NCBI RefSeq assembly: GCF_017639855.1
Contig: NZ_CP072115.1
Location: 1,674,001-1,738,000 of the forward strand
Direction of reading: 5' to 3'
DNA length: 64,000 bases
Origin: Streptococcus sp. zg-86
GTDB lineage: Bacteria; Bacillota; Bacilli; Lactobacillales; Streptococcaceae
Positions 52,551-60,896 of the stretch are shown here, one piece after another; position 1 is the first letter of the stretch, and the number at the start of each line of letters is the position of its first letter. The notes beneath the pieces are model-generated. The model did not search any database. It was not told the DNA's origin and saw only the letters and a list, made by a program, of their open reading frames with translations. A program made the translations under genes and the position numbers.

Positions 52551-53993
52551 TTATTGTTCTAATAGTTTCTGCAACTCTTGGGCTAAGAGTTGTTGAGCCA
52601 CTTGCGGATTGGCTTGTCCTTTAGTTGCTTTCATCAAGAAACCAGTAAAGGCCTTGTCCGCATTGCGTTTTCCAGACTTGAAGTCTGCCACCGCTGCTTC
52701 ATTATCTGCAAAGACTTGATGAATAATTGGAATCAAGACTGCTGAGTCTGAAATCTGTACCAAACCAGCTTTTTCCACATATTCACGCGCAGAACCACCA
52801 TTTTTCGCCAAATGAACAAAGACTTTCTTAGCAATCTTGGATGAAATCGTACCATCTGCAATCAAGCTAATCATTTCAACCAAATTTTCAGGAGTTAAGG
52901 CAATCTCTGATAAGCTCTTTTGTTCTGCATTCAAGAATTGAGCTACCTCACCTTGCAACCAGTTAGAAACAAGTTTGGCATCACCACCAAGGGCTACTGC
53001 TGCTTCAAAGAAATCAGACAAAATCTTGGTAGCCGTCAATTGGCTTGCATCATAACTTGACAAGCCCAATCGCTCCATATAATCTGCTCGACGTTCCTTC
53101 GGAAACTTAGGTAAACTTGTCGCAACTTCGGCAATCCAACTATCTTCAATTTCATATAATGGTAAGTCTGGTTCTGGGAAATAACGGTAATCCGCTGAAC
53201 CTTCTTTGACCCGCATGAGAATGGTTTCCCCAGTTGCTTCATCATAGCGACGGGTTTCCTGCTGAATTTGACCACCAGAACGCAAGATTTTTGCTTGGCG
53301 CTCCACTTCATGTTGCAATCCTTTTTTGACATAGTTAAAGGAGTTCAAATTTTTCAACTCAGTCTTGGTACCAAAAGCCTCTTGACCATACGGACGAAGA
53401 GAGATATTGGCATCGACACGCATGGAGCCTTCTTCCATCTTAACATCTGAGATACCAGTATACTGGATAATTTCCTTCAGAGCTGTTAAGTAGGCATAGG
53501 CTTCTCCGGGACTGCGCATATCCGCTTCTGAAACGATCTCAATCAAGGGCACACCCTGACGGTTCAAATCAACATAGGAATAACCATCTGTCCCGTGAGT
53601 GTTTTTCCCCGCATCTTCTTCCAAATGTGCCCGTTCAATACGGATTTTCTTGGTCGATCCGTCCTCTAGTTCAATCTCAATCCAACCATTGTACCCAATT
53701 GGTTCATCAAATTGAGAAATTTGATAGGCCTTAGGATTATCTGGATAGAAATAATTCTTGCGGTCAAAGTGCATCTGTTTATGAATAGCCATGTTTAAAG
53801 CTAACGCCGCTTTGATACCTGCTTCTACTACGCCTTTATTTAAGACAGGTAGAACACCAGGGAAGGACCAGTCAATCACATTGGTATTGGCATTGGGATC
53901 CTCTCCAAAATGTGCAGATGACGGAGAGAAAATCTTTGAATTGGTATTCAATTCAACATGGACTTCAAGTCCAATAATGGTTTCAAAGTTCAT
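52551..53993 (-). CDS. gatB: Asp/Glu-tRNA amidotransferase subunit B
   Basis: The tRNA-binding subunit of GatCAB, which converts Glu-tRNA(Gln) and Asp-tRNA(Asn) to the amides. The 480 residues show IIGLEVHVELNT, the FDRKNYFYPDNPKAYQISQ region and the C-terminal YqeY-like tail (GFLMKATKGQANPQ). Its ATG overlaps the gatA stop by one base (TAATG). Confidence 0.97.
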   Translation of the reverse strand: MNFETIIGLEVHVELNTNSKIFSPSSAHFGEDPNANTNVIDWSFPGVLPVLNKGVVEAGIKAALALNMAIHKQMHFDRKNYFYPDNPKAYQISQFDEPIGYNGWIEIELEDGSTKKIRIERAHLEEDAGKNTHGTDGYSYVDLNRQGVPLIEIVSEADMRSPGEAYAYLTALKEIIQYTGISDVKMEEGSMRVDANISLRPYGQEAFGTKTELKNLNSFNYVKKGLQHEVERQAKILRSGGQIQQETRRYDEATGETILMRVKEGSADYRYFPEPDLPLYEIEDSWIAEVATSLPKFPKERRADYMERLGLSSYDASQLTATKILSDFFEAAVALGGDAKLVSNWLQGEVAQFLNAEQKSLSEIALTPENLVEMISLIADGTISSKIAKKVFVHLAKNGGSAREYVEKAGLVQISDSAVLIPIIHQVFADNEAAVADFKSGKRNADKAFTGFLMKATKGQANPQVAQQLLAQELQKLLEQ

Positions 53994-55459
53994 TATTTCT
54001 CACCTCCAAAAATAACAGGTTGTTGCTTATGATAATCGGTTGTTGCTTCAAAGGCTGCTGCCACTTGATAAATCGTTTCCTCACTATGTTTAGGTCCAAT
54101 CAATTGCAAACCGACTGGCAATCCTTCTACAAAGCCAGCAGGAATCGAAATACCCGGTAGCCCTGCCAAATTGACTGGAATAGTCAAAAGATCCGCCAAG
54201 TACATAGCAACAGGATCCTGATTCATTGTACCAAGACCATAAGCTACCGTTGGAGCTGTTGGGCCTAAAATCAAATCATATTCTGCAAAGACCTTCTCAA
54301 AATCTTGGATAATCAAGCTGCGGACCTGACCAGCTTTCTTGTAGTAAGCATCATAATAACCAGAAGATAAGCTGAAAGTTCCCAGCATAATGCGGCGTTT
54401 TACTTCTTCACCAAAACCTTGGCTCCGCGTATGGACATAAATCTCATCCAAATTTGTCGCATCTTCTGCACGGAATCCATAACGAATTCCATCAAAACGT
54501 TGCAGGTTTGAGCTTGCTTCAGACGAAGCAATAATATAATAAACCGCTACACCATACTTACTATGAGGTAGGCTGACTTCTTCAATGATAGCACCTAGGT
54601 TCTCTAACTGTTTTGCGGCCTGTAAGATACACTCTTTGATTTGTGGATCAATTCCTTCGCCAATATATTCTTTCGGCAGTGCAATTTTCATGCCCTTGAT
54701 GTCTTGACCAATCTTGCTAGCATAATCTGCTACCCCAGATTGAGCAGATGTCGCATCTTTCACATCATGGCCTGCAATGACATTGAGCAATTGAGCATTC
54801 TCTGTTACGGTTTGTGAAAAGGGACCAATCTGATCCAGGGAACTACCAAAAGCAATCAATCCAAAACGAGAAACCGTTCCATAGGTTGGCTTCATTCCGA
54901 CCACCCCATTAAAAGCTGCTGGTTGGCGAATCGAACCTCCTGTATCAGAACCGAGTGATAGGCGCACCTGACCAGAAGCTACTGCTGTTGCAGAACCCCC
55001 AGATGAGCCACCTGGAACCTTGGTCTGATCCCAAGCATTCTTAGTCTTTTTAAAATAGGAAGTTTCGGTCGAACCACCCATGGCAAATTCATCCATGTTT
55101 GTCTTTCCGATGACCACCATATCTTTTTCATACGCATTGGCAACAGATGTTGCATCAAATATTGGCTCATAATTATAGAGCATCTTTGAAGCCGCTGTTG
55201 TCAAAATTCCCTTGGTAGAGATATTATCTTTCACAGCTAGCGGAATCCCCGCCATGACGTTGGCTTCATCAATTCCTTTTTCATCAATTTTAGCAGCTTG
55301 TGCCAAGGCCTCTTCTTCTGCAATCGTAATAAAACTGCCAACCGCTTCTTCACGCTCTTTAATATCCTCCAAGGTTGCCTTGGTCAACTCAAGAACGGAT
55401 AGTTCTTTCTTGACAAGAAGGTTATGCAACTCATCAATTGAATAGTGATTAAAACTCAT
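53993..55459 (-). CDS. gatA: Asp/Glu-tRNA amidotransferase subunit A
   Basis: Glutaminase subunit of the amidase-signature family, which supplies ammonia to GatB. The catalytic Lys is in LAVKDNIS (about residue 79), and the Ser-cisSer pair is in PGGSSGGSATAVASG (about 150-164) and SDTGGSIRQPAAF. The length of 488 is usual. It overlaps gatC by one base (TAATG). Confidence 0.97.
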   Translation of the reverse strand: MSFNHYSIDELHNLLVKKELSVLELTKATLEDIKEREEAVGSFITIAEEEALAQAAKIDEKGIDEANVMAGIPLAVKDNISTKGILTTAASKMLYNYEPIFDATSVANAYEKDMVVIGKTNMDEFAMGGSTETSYFKKTKNAWDQTKVPGGSSGGSATAVASGQVRLSLGSDTGGSIRQPAAFNGVVGMKPTYGTVSRFGLIAFGSSLDQIGPFSQTVTENAQLLNVIAGHDVKDATSAQSGVADYASKIGQDIKGMKIALPKEYIGEGIDPQIKECILQAAKQLENLGAIIEEVSLPHSKYGVAVYYIIASSEASSNLQRFDGIRYGFRAEDATNLDEIYVHTRSQGFGEEVKRRIMLGTFSLSSGYYDAYYKKAGQVRSLIIQDFEKVFAEYDLILGPTAPTVAYGLGTMNQDPVAMYLADLLTIPVNLAGLPGISIPAGFVEGLPVGLQLIGPKHSEETIYQVAAAFEATTDYHKQQPVIFGGEK

Positions 55460-55761
55460 TAGGCATCTCCTCCCCCGTCTAAAATAGCTGGAACTTTAAT
55501 AAAATGATCTTGAGATTCAGGGACGTTCTTGAAGAGTTCTTGTCTATCCTCTCCTTTTTGGGCAACATCTTCCCGCATCACATTTTTTTGTTCTGCCATG
55601 GTTGTCGTTACAGGAACCCCTGTTGTATCTACTTCATTTAGCAACTCGACCATATCCACAATTTTACTCAAGGTCGTTGCAAAAGCTGCCGTTTCTTCCG
55701 CACTAAAAGCTAGTTTGGACAGGTTAGCCACGTGACGAACTTCTTCTTCTGTAATTTTCAT
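55459..55761 (-). CDS. gatC: Asp/Glu-tRNA amidotransferase subunit C
   Basis: Small subunit of 100 residues that clamps GatA to GatB. KITEEEVRHVANLSKLAF is the family N-terminus, and MREDV lies near the centre. Two ATGs stand in tandem (55764 and 55761); AAAGGA is spaced better for the second, which also fits family starts. It heads the gatC-gatA-gatB operon. Confidence 0.95.
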   Translation of the reverse strand: MKITEEEVRHVANLSKLAFSAEETAAFATTLSKIVDMVELLNEVDTTGVPVTTTMAEQKNVMREDVAQKGEDRQELFKNVPESQDHFIKVPAILDGGGDA

Positions 55762-55973
55762 CATCGAATCCTTTCTTACTCATTCTCTAAGAAAACCAAA
55801 AATCAGTAAAACAATACCCTTCATTTTGATTTTCCACGAATAGTATTCCTCTTATTTTACCATAAATCTAGTCTCTTCCTCAATAAATTGTCATCTCATA
55901 CTTGTCAATCAACCATTACCTTAATCTGTTTTTAATGATTCTATAGTGAATTGAATAAAGATTAGGACATCGT

Positions 55974-56080
55974 TATACTCTATAAAAATCAAAATCTGAC
56001 TAGGCAACGAAATCGTAGCTAGAACTGAAGTTCAGCAAGGTGAGTTAACGACGTCAGACTTTGATTTTTGACGAGTATAA
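55974..56080. mobile_element. RUP-like element (107 bp)
   Basis: The terminal inverted repeats TATACTC...AAAATCAAAATCTGAC and GTCAGACTTTGATTTTT...GAGTATA bound a 107-bp element. The length, ends and TA target resemble RUP of pneumococcus, a non-autonomous element attributed to an IS630-type transposase. The same ends delimit 62881-63471. Confidence 0.7.
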
Positions 56081-56180
56081 GTCGCTTTGCTTCAATAGTC
56101 CAGTAGACTGTTGAAGGTTGGAAATAGGGATTATGGAGTATGTCAGTTCCATCTGCAGTTCCTTGCCGTGTCCTATTCAT

Positions 56181-56746
56181 AAGATACGAGGGCGTTAAAA
56201 AAGCGAATGAAAAATAGGAAATACGACGAAGAAGCGGAAGCTTCTAGGAGCATTTATCTTTTTTCCGAGCTTTTAGCCCGTGTTCAGTTCCGCAAGATAC
56301 GAGGGCGTATAAAGCACAAAGTGAAAATAGAAAGTCTGACGAAGAGCCAGCAGACTCTAGGAAGACTTATCTTTTTCACACAGTGCTTAGCCCGTGTTCA
56401 GTTTCATAAGATATGAGGGCGTATAAAGAAAGCACAAAGTGAAAATAGGAAGTCTGACGAAGAGTCAGCAAACTCTAGGAAGACTTATCTTTTTCACACA
56501 GTGCTTAGCCCGTGTTCAGTTTCATAAGATATGAGGGCGTATAAAGAAAGCACAAAGTGAAAATAGGAAGTCTGACGAAGAGCCAAAGGAGAGTTTGCTC
56601 TGCAAACTCCTATCACTCACCTCCAAAGGTATACTATACCTTTGGAGCTAGGAAGACTTATCCCTAAAGGGAGCCTCTGCTGTAACCAGCTAAAGCTGGA
56701 ACATCTGCGTCTCTTTTTGTCAGTGAGTTGTAGTCCGTGTTCAGTT
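56181..56746. repeat. Tandem array of hairpin units (113, 114, 118 and 221 bp)
   Basis: Units start with AAGATAYGAGGGCG at 56181, 56294, 56408 and 56526, and end with TTAGCCCGTGTTCAGTT or a variant. Each folds into a long hairpin; unit 2 pairs AAGCAC/GTGCTT, GTGAAAA/TTTTCAC and AAGTCT/AGACTT. Unit 1 has different arms that still pair (AAAAGC/GCTTTT, AAAT/ATTT). Unit 4 is enlarged by other hairpins, such as CTCCAAAGGTATA/TATACCTTTGGAG. No conserved frame. Confidence 0.8.
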
Positions 56747-56914
56747 CTCAATCCACTATACTGAGAAAGCCTGGAGCTGAATCCAGTTTCGATTTCAACT
56801 ACCTGCATATTCGTTGACTAATCAGATGTTGATTTGTCTAGAGTTTCAACAGTCATTTTCTAAAGCCCTCAACACTCAAAAAAGACCAGGCGCCAAGACC
56901 TAGCCTCTGTGTTA

Positions 56915-57463
56915 CTACAATATAGTTGCTCCTAAAACCTGTTCCATATGTCTCAAAGCAAATTGATGTTGCTCTTCATTCAGACTAGCAACTGCCGAGG
57001 ATACAATTTCAATCTTGTAACCAAGATTATAGGCATCAATAGCTGTATGAAGCACACAAATATCTGTCAAGACACCTGTCAATATCACCGTATCAACCTG
57101 TCTTTCCCGCAAACGAATATCTAAATCCGTTCCCGAAAAGGCTGAATAATGGCGCTTGTCCATCCAAAAAACCCGCGCATCATCTTGGTATTCTGCATAA
57201 AAATCAGCTAAGGGACCATACAAATGGCGGCCACTTGTTCCTTTGAGATTGTGTGGAGGAAAAAGTCGGCTTTCTGGATGAAAAGTATCACCCTCTTCAT
57301 GCAAATCGATTGCAAAAAAAATATAATCCCCGCGGTCAAACGCCTGCTTGGTTACATCATAGATAGTAGAAGAAATGGCTTGAGCTGGAACTCCAGCTGT
57401 TAATTTTCCTTCATCTGCCACAAAATCGACCGTATAATCAATCGAAATGAGAGCCTTCGTCAT
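56915..57463 (-). CDS. pncA: Nicotinamidase / isochorismatase-family hydrolase
   Basis: A 182-residue cysteine hydrolase that turns nicotinamide into nicotinate for NAD salvage. The catalytic Asp is in SIDYTVDF (about residue 8), the Lys is in FWMDKRHYSAF, and the Cys is in LTGVLTDICVLHTA (about residue 136). The ATG at 57463 follows the codY stop by one base; the longer frame runs into codY and lacks family support. codY-pncA pairing is standard in streptococci, so CodY autoregulation should also affect this gene. Confidence 0.93.
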   Translation of the reverse strand: MTKALISIDYTVDFVADEGKLTAGVPAQAISSTIYDVTKQAFDRGDYIFFAIDLHEEGDTFHPESRLFPPHNLKGTSGRHLYGPLADFYAEYQDDARVFWMDKRHYSAFSGTDLDIRLRERQVDTVILTGVLTDICVLHTAIDAYNLGYKIEIVSSAVASLNEEQHQFALRHMEQVLGATIL

Positions 57464-57464
57464 G

Positions 57465-58253
57465 TTAATAATCTCGTTTCTTAATTTCATCAAAGATAGC
57501 TGGAATTAAGACTTTCAAGTATGTCCCCTTCATACCCAAGGAACGACTTTCAATAATTCCTGCACTCTCTAATTTACGCAATGCATTGACAATCACCGAG
57601 CGCGTAATCCCAATACGATCTGCGATGACAGAAGCTGTCAATTGCCCCTCGTCACCATTCAATTCACCTAGAATCGCTGAAACTGCCTTCATTTCTGAAT
57701 AGGACAAGGTATTGACCGCCATATTAACCGCAGCACGACGACGAATATTCTTCTCGTCTTCTTCTCGTTGGAAATTCAAAAGCTGAATCCCAACTACTGT
57801 TGCTGCTATCTCAACCAAGATCAAATCCTCTTCGTCAAATTGTTCATCGTGACGCCAAATAATCAAGGTTCCAAAACGAATCCCTGTCACATGGATTGGG
57901 GCAATGGTCGTCAAACTATTAGGGTACATAGAACGTGATTCTACTGGAATAGCTGTCAATTCACTATCTGCAGGGAGATTAACTTGTGTATCATAAACCT
58001 GCGCTACCCCTTTTACATAACCATCTGGAAATTGCTTGGTTAAAAAGAATTCTTCTACCCGGTCATTATTGGTTTTATACTTCATATAATAACCTAGGAC
58101 TTCTCCCTCACTATTGATAATACAGGCATTGCAATCAATAATCTCTGAAAGGTGCTCTGCAATAGCATTATAAGGCAATTCCTCTGACAGTTGCTCTTCT
58201 GAACGCTTCAAAATAGACGTAATGTCTCGCGTCTTTTCTAATAATGTAGTCAT
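57465..58253 (-). CDS. codY: Global regulator CodY
   Basis: Branched-chain amino acid-sensing repressor (and in some species GTP-sensing) of nitrogen and amino acid genes. The 262 residues comprise a GAF domain (about 1-155; TIAPIHVTGIRFGTLIIWR) and a winged helix (about 203-230; SVIADRIGITRSVIVNALRKLESAG). A near-consensus CodY box lies directly upstream of its -35 (58313-58327), implying autoregulation. pncA follows. Confidence 0.97.
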   Translation of the reverse strand: MTTLLEKTRDITSILKRSEEQLSEELPYNAIAEHLSEIIDCNACIINSEGEVLGYYMKYKTNNDRVEEFFLTKQFPDGYVKGVAQVYDTQVNLPADSELTAIPVESRSMYPNSLTTIAPIHVTGIRFGTLIIWRHDEQFDEEDLILVEIAATVVGIQLLNFQREEDEKNIRRRAAVNMAVNTLSYSEMKAVSAILGELNGDEGQLTASVIADRIGITRSVIVNALRKLESAGIIESRSLGMKGTYLKVLIPAIFDEIKKRDY

Positions 58254-58282
58254 ACAATCCTCTTTATTCTGTAATTGCTTTC

Positions 58283-58327
58283 ATTATATCAAAAACAGCA
58301 GGTAATTTCAATAATTATCAGAAAATT
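58283..58327 (-). promoter_or_regulatory. codY promoter with a CodY box
   Basis: On the minus strand TTGAAA, 17 bp, TGATATAAT form a consensus promoter (58283-58311). AATTATCAGAAAATT on the plus strand (58313-58327) differs from the CodY consensus AATTTTCWGAAAATT at one base and abuts the -35. Confidence 0.8.
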
Positions 58328-58386
58328 ACGTATTGTTTTAAAATCCACTACAATTTAGCTTCCATATGCAGTCTGATAAGAAAAAT

Positions 58387-58410
58387 GAGGCTGGAAAACT
58401 CCCCAACCTC
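58387..58410 (-). terminator. Terminator of the aminotransferase gene
   Basis: GAGGCTGG (58387-58394) pairs with CCAACCTC (58403-58410), allowing one G-U pair. TTTTTCTTAT follows on the minus strand. Confidence 0.7.
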
Positions 58411-58537
58411 CGTTTCATATAAATTCACTCAGCGTTAGATTTGTAACGTTTTTGTAAAATAACTGTCTAGTCAGTAACTTTTCCTAGCAAAACCTGATAG
58501 AATGACACTCAAACAAGATAAAACGAATGATTGCCTT

Positions 58538-59752
58538 CTACCGACGATATTGTCGCAAGAAACGTGTCATTTTTTCTTGAATTTCTGCTAATTCATCTAC
58601 TCTTGGAAGGTAAACAATGCGGAAATGATCTGGTTCCTTCCAGTTAAAGCCTCGTCCATGAACGAGGAGAACCTTCTCCTGCTTCAAGAAGTCCAAGACA
58701 AACTGCTCATCGTCTTCAATCCGGTACATTTCGCGATCAATTTTAGGAAAGATATAAAGACCAGCCTTAGGCTTCACTGCAGATAAGCCAGGAATATCAC
58801 TAATTGCTTTCGTGATAAATTCCCGTTGCTCATACAAACGACCTCCTGGCATCAAGAGCTTATCAACAGACTGATAGCCACCAAGGGACGTTTGCACAAC
58901 CTGCTGGGCCAAGACATTTGAACAAAGTCGCATATTCGATAGCATATTGAGGCCTTCGATATAGCCTTTTACATGTCGTTTTGGTCCTGATAGAACCATC
59001 CAACCGACCCGAAAACCACAGATCCGGTGGGATTTGGACAAACCGTTCATGGTCACGACAAATAAATCTGGCGCCAAGGTTGCAATGGGAATGTGCACTG
59101 CTCCATCAAAAACCATACGGTCATAAATTTCATCCGAGAAGATAATCAACTCATGGCGACGCGCAATATCAACAATTCCTTCAAGGATTTCTTTTGGATA
59201 GAGGGCACCTGTCGGGTTATTGGGATTGATTAAGACAATCGCCTTGGTCCGCGAGGTAATTTTAGCTTCCATATCTTCCAAATCAGGATACCAGTCTGCT
59301 GCCTCATCACAGACATAATGAACTGCATTTCCACCTGCCAAGCTAACTGCTGCTGTCCAAAGAGGATAATCTGGCATCGGTACCAAGACCTCATCACCAT
59401 TGTCCAATAGCCCCTGCATGGACATAACAATTAATTCACTAACTCCATTTCCTAAATAAATATCTTCAATATCTACATTTGGAAAATTCTTCAACTGACA
59501 ATACTGCATAATCGCCTTGCGAGCAGAAAAAATCCCCTTACTATTAGAATAGCCTTCTGACTTACGCGCATTGTGAATCAAATCATGAATCACCTCATCT
59601 GGCGCAGTAAAACCAAATTCAGCAGGATTTCCTGTGTTTAAACGCAAAATTTGCTCACCATTTGCTCGCATACGCATCGCTTCTTCTAATACCGGTCCAC
59701 GAATATCATAAGCGACATCATCTAATTTCATTGATTTATTAAACTGTCTCAT
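58538..59752 (-). CDS. alaT: PLP-dependent aminotransferase (alanine transaminase-like)
   Basis: A 404-residue fold-type I aminotransferase, close to the AlaA/AlaT group that makes alanine from pyruvate and glutamate. It shows the substrate region LRLNTGNPAEFGF, PNNPTG, the IIFSDEIYD cofactor site, the PLP lysine in NGLSKSHRICGFRVGW (about residue 240) and FRIVYLPR near the end. The ATG at 59752 has GAGGT 7 bp upstream; a TTG just before it is not needed. It has its own promoter (59782-59810). Confidence 0.9.
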   Translation of the reverse strand: MRQFNKSMKLDDVAYDIRGPVLEEAMRMRANGEQILRLNTGNPAEFGFTAPDEVIHDLIHNARKSEGYSNSKGIFSARKAIMQYCQLKNFPNVDIEDIYLGNGVSELIVMSMQGLLDNGDEVLVPMPDYPLWTAAVSLAGGNAVHYVCDEAADWYPDLEDMEAKITSRTKAIVLINPNNPTGALYPKEILEGIVDIARRHELIIFSDEIYDRMVFDGAVHIPIATLAPDLFVVTMNGLSKSHRICGFRVGWMVLSGPKRHVKGYIEGLNMLSNMRLCSNVLAQQVVQTSLGGYQSVDKLLMPGGRLYEQREFITKAISDIPGLSAVKPKAGLYIFPKIDREMYRIEDDEQFVLDFLKQEKVLLVHGRGFNWKEPDHFRIVYLPRVDELAEIQEKMTRFLRQYRR

Positions 59753-59781
59753 CAAGATTACCTCGACTTTCTAATGGTATT

Positions 59782-59810
59782 ATTTTAGCTTAAATCCTAC
59801 AAAATAACAA
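59782..59810 (-). promoter_or_regulatory. Promoter of the aminotransferase gene
   Basis: On the minus strand TTGTTA and TAAAAT are 17 bp apart, 29 bp before the ATG. Confidence 0.65.
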
Positions 59811-59817
59811 GAATTAC

Positions 59818-59846
59818 TTCACTTTTTCCAAAAAATAGCTTATAAT
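59818..59846 (+). promoter_or_regulatory. Promoter of the universal stress protein gene
   Basis: TTCACT, 17 bp, perfect TATAAT, 27 bp before the ATG. Divergent from the aminotransferase promoter, 7 bp away. Confidence 0.7.
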
Positions 59847-59873
59847 ATATATGTAAGAAAGGAGTGAAGCTCT

Positions 59874-60326
59874 ATGACACAATCTTATCATACTATTTTA
59901 GTTGCTGTAGACGGTTCAACAGAAGCTGAATTAGCTCTACACAAGGCCATTCACGTTGCAAAACGCAACCAAGCACGACTGATTATTGCCCATGTCATTG
60001 ACACTCGCGCACTTCACAATATTGCAGCTTTTGATGCAGCAATTTACGAAACTCTTGAGCAAGAAGCTCAGACCCTCCTCAAGGACTATCAAGAACAGGC
60101 GCTACAAGCTGGACTTTCAGAAGTTCAAATTGTGATTGAATTTGGTAATCCTAAAACACTACTTGCCCATGATATTCCAGAGGAAACTGGTGCTGATTTA
60201 ATGCTCTTAGGGGCAACGGGGCTCAATACCTTTGAACGTCTCCTCATTGGCTCTTCATCAGAGTACATCCTACGCCACACGACGATTGATTTACTCATTG
60301 TGCGAGATAAGGATAAGACAATGTAA
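59874..60326 (+). CDS. Universal stress protein (UspA family)
   Basis: A 150-residue protein of the ATP-binding Usp type. The start ILVAVDGSTEAELALHKAI holds the Asp of the nucleotide pocket, and GATGLNTFERLLIGSSSEYILRH matches the G-2x-G-9x-G-S/T motif. Such proteins form dimers and help cells survive stress; the exact role is undefined. It is monocistronic with promoter and terminator, AAAGGAG before the ATG. Confidence 0.93.
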   Translation: MTQSYHTILVAVDGSTEAELALHKAIHVAKRNQARLIIAHVIDTRALHNIAAFDAAIYETLEQEAQTLLKDYQEQALQAGLSEVQIVIEFGNPKTLLAHDIPEETGADLMLLGATGLNTFERLLIGSSSEYILRHTTIDLLIVRDKDKTM

Positions 60327-60340
60327 TCTTAATAAAGTAT

Positions 60341-60372
60341 AAGCACCCGTGAAAACGGGTGCTTAGTTTTTA
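60341..60372 (+). terminator. Terminator of the universal stress protein gene
   Basis: Perfect 10-bp stem AAGCACCCGT/ACGGGTGCTT with a GAAA loop, then AGTTTTTATC. Confidence 0.85.
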
Positions 60373-60377
60373 TCTTC

Positions 60378-60896
60378 CTACCTCTGATGAACCTTAGATT
60401 GTCTGACCAATTCTTCTTGAATGGCAGGCTCTGGCGCATACTTTTCTGCCCAATTCTCTGGTTTTAAAATTTTATGAGTAATCGGATCAAAATGTGCCTT
60501 GCCATCTGGAAAAATTTTTCCCATGTTCGCTTGATGTACAATGTCAAAAATCGGTTCTGGATCAACTCCCATTAACACAAAGGAACCATAGGTAAAATAC
60601 AACAAATCAAGTAAAGCATCTACTTGTCCTAACAAGGGATCAGCTGTTCTTTCATTCTGTTTCGACTTTTTCGCCGCCTTATCCAAGGCTCTGTGAAGTT
60701 TCTGAGTCATCTCATCAAACTCTTCATTATTCCTTGCAGTAGCATACAAAAATTCAACAATTTCTTCTAATTTGAAATCTGCACGATACAGTGCCGACTG
60801 AGGCTCATAGGCAAGCGGGAACTCTTGCGTTCTTCCATCCATTTTCGCATGAAAGTCCTTGACTGCATTAAACTGGCTATCCTTACTCTGAAACAT
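60378..60896 (-). CDS. HisE/MazG-superfamily Cof-associated protein
   Basis: A 172-residue helical protein of the phosphoribosyl-ATP pyrophosphohydrolase-like (all-alpha NTP-PPase) superfamily. FKLEEIVEFLYATA and GQVDALLDLLYFTYG hold the acidic metal-binding residues; the C-terminal GKIFPDGKAHFDPITHKILKPENW is typical of this subgroup. It overlaps the upstream HAD gene by 14 bp. The pair suggests nucleotide clean-up, but the substrate is unknown. Confidence 0.8.
   Translation of the reverse strand: MFQSKDSQFNAVKDFHAKMDGRTQEFPLAYEPQSALYRADFKLEEIVEFLYATARNNEEFDEMTQKLHRALDKAAKKSKQNERTADPLLGQVDALLDLLYFTYGSFVLMGVDPEPIFDIVHQANMGKIFPDGKAHFDPITHKILKPENWAEKYAPEPAIQEELVRQSKVHQR

Larger units (their letters stand above)
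55942..56760 (+). mobile_element. Composite MITE-like element, family A, with two insertions
   Basis: Family-A ends are at 55942 (TATAGTGAATTGAAT) and 56760 (CTCAATCCACTATA). A RUP-like element (55974-56080) interrupts the left part at a TA. An array of hairpin units (56181-56746) interrupts the right part between CCTATTC and CTCAATCC. Without these insertions the host element would be about 150 bp, as in the other copies. Confidence 0.75.

Noticed and set aside
56181..56746. Possible CRISPR or coding tandem repeat
   Set aside because: Units of 113-118 bp are too long for CRISPR, and no frame is open through successive units; the short frame at 56207-56416 is not conserved between units.
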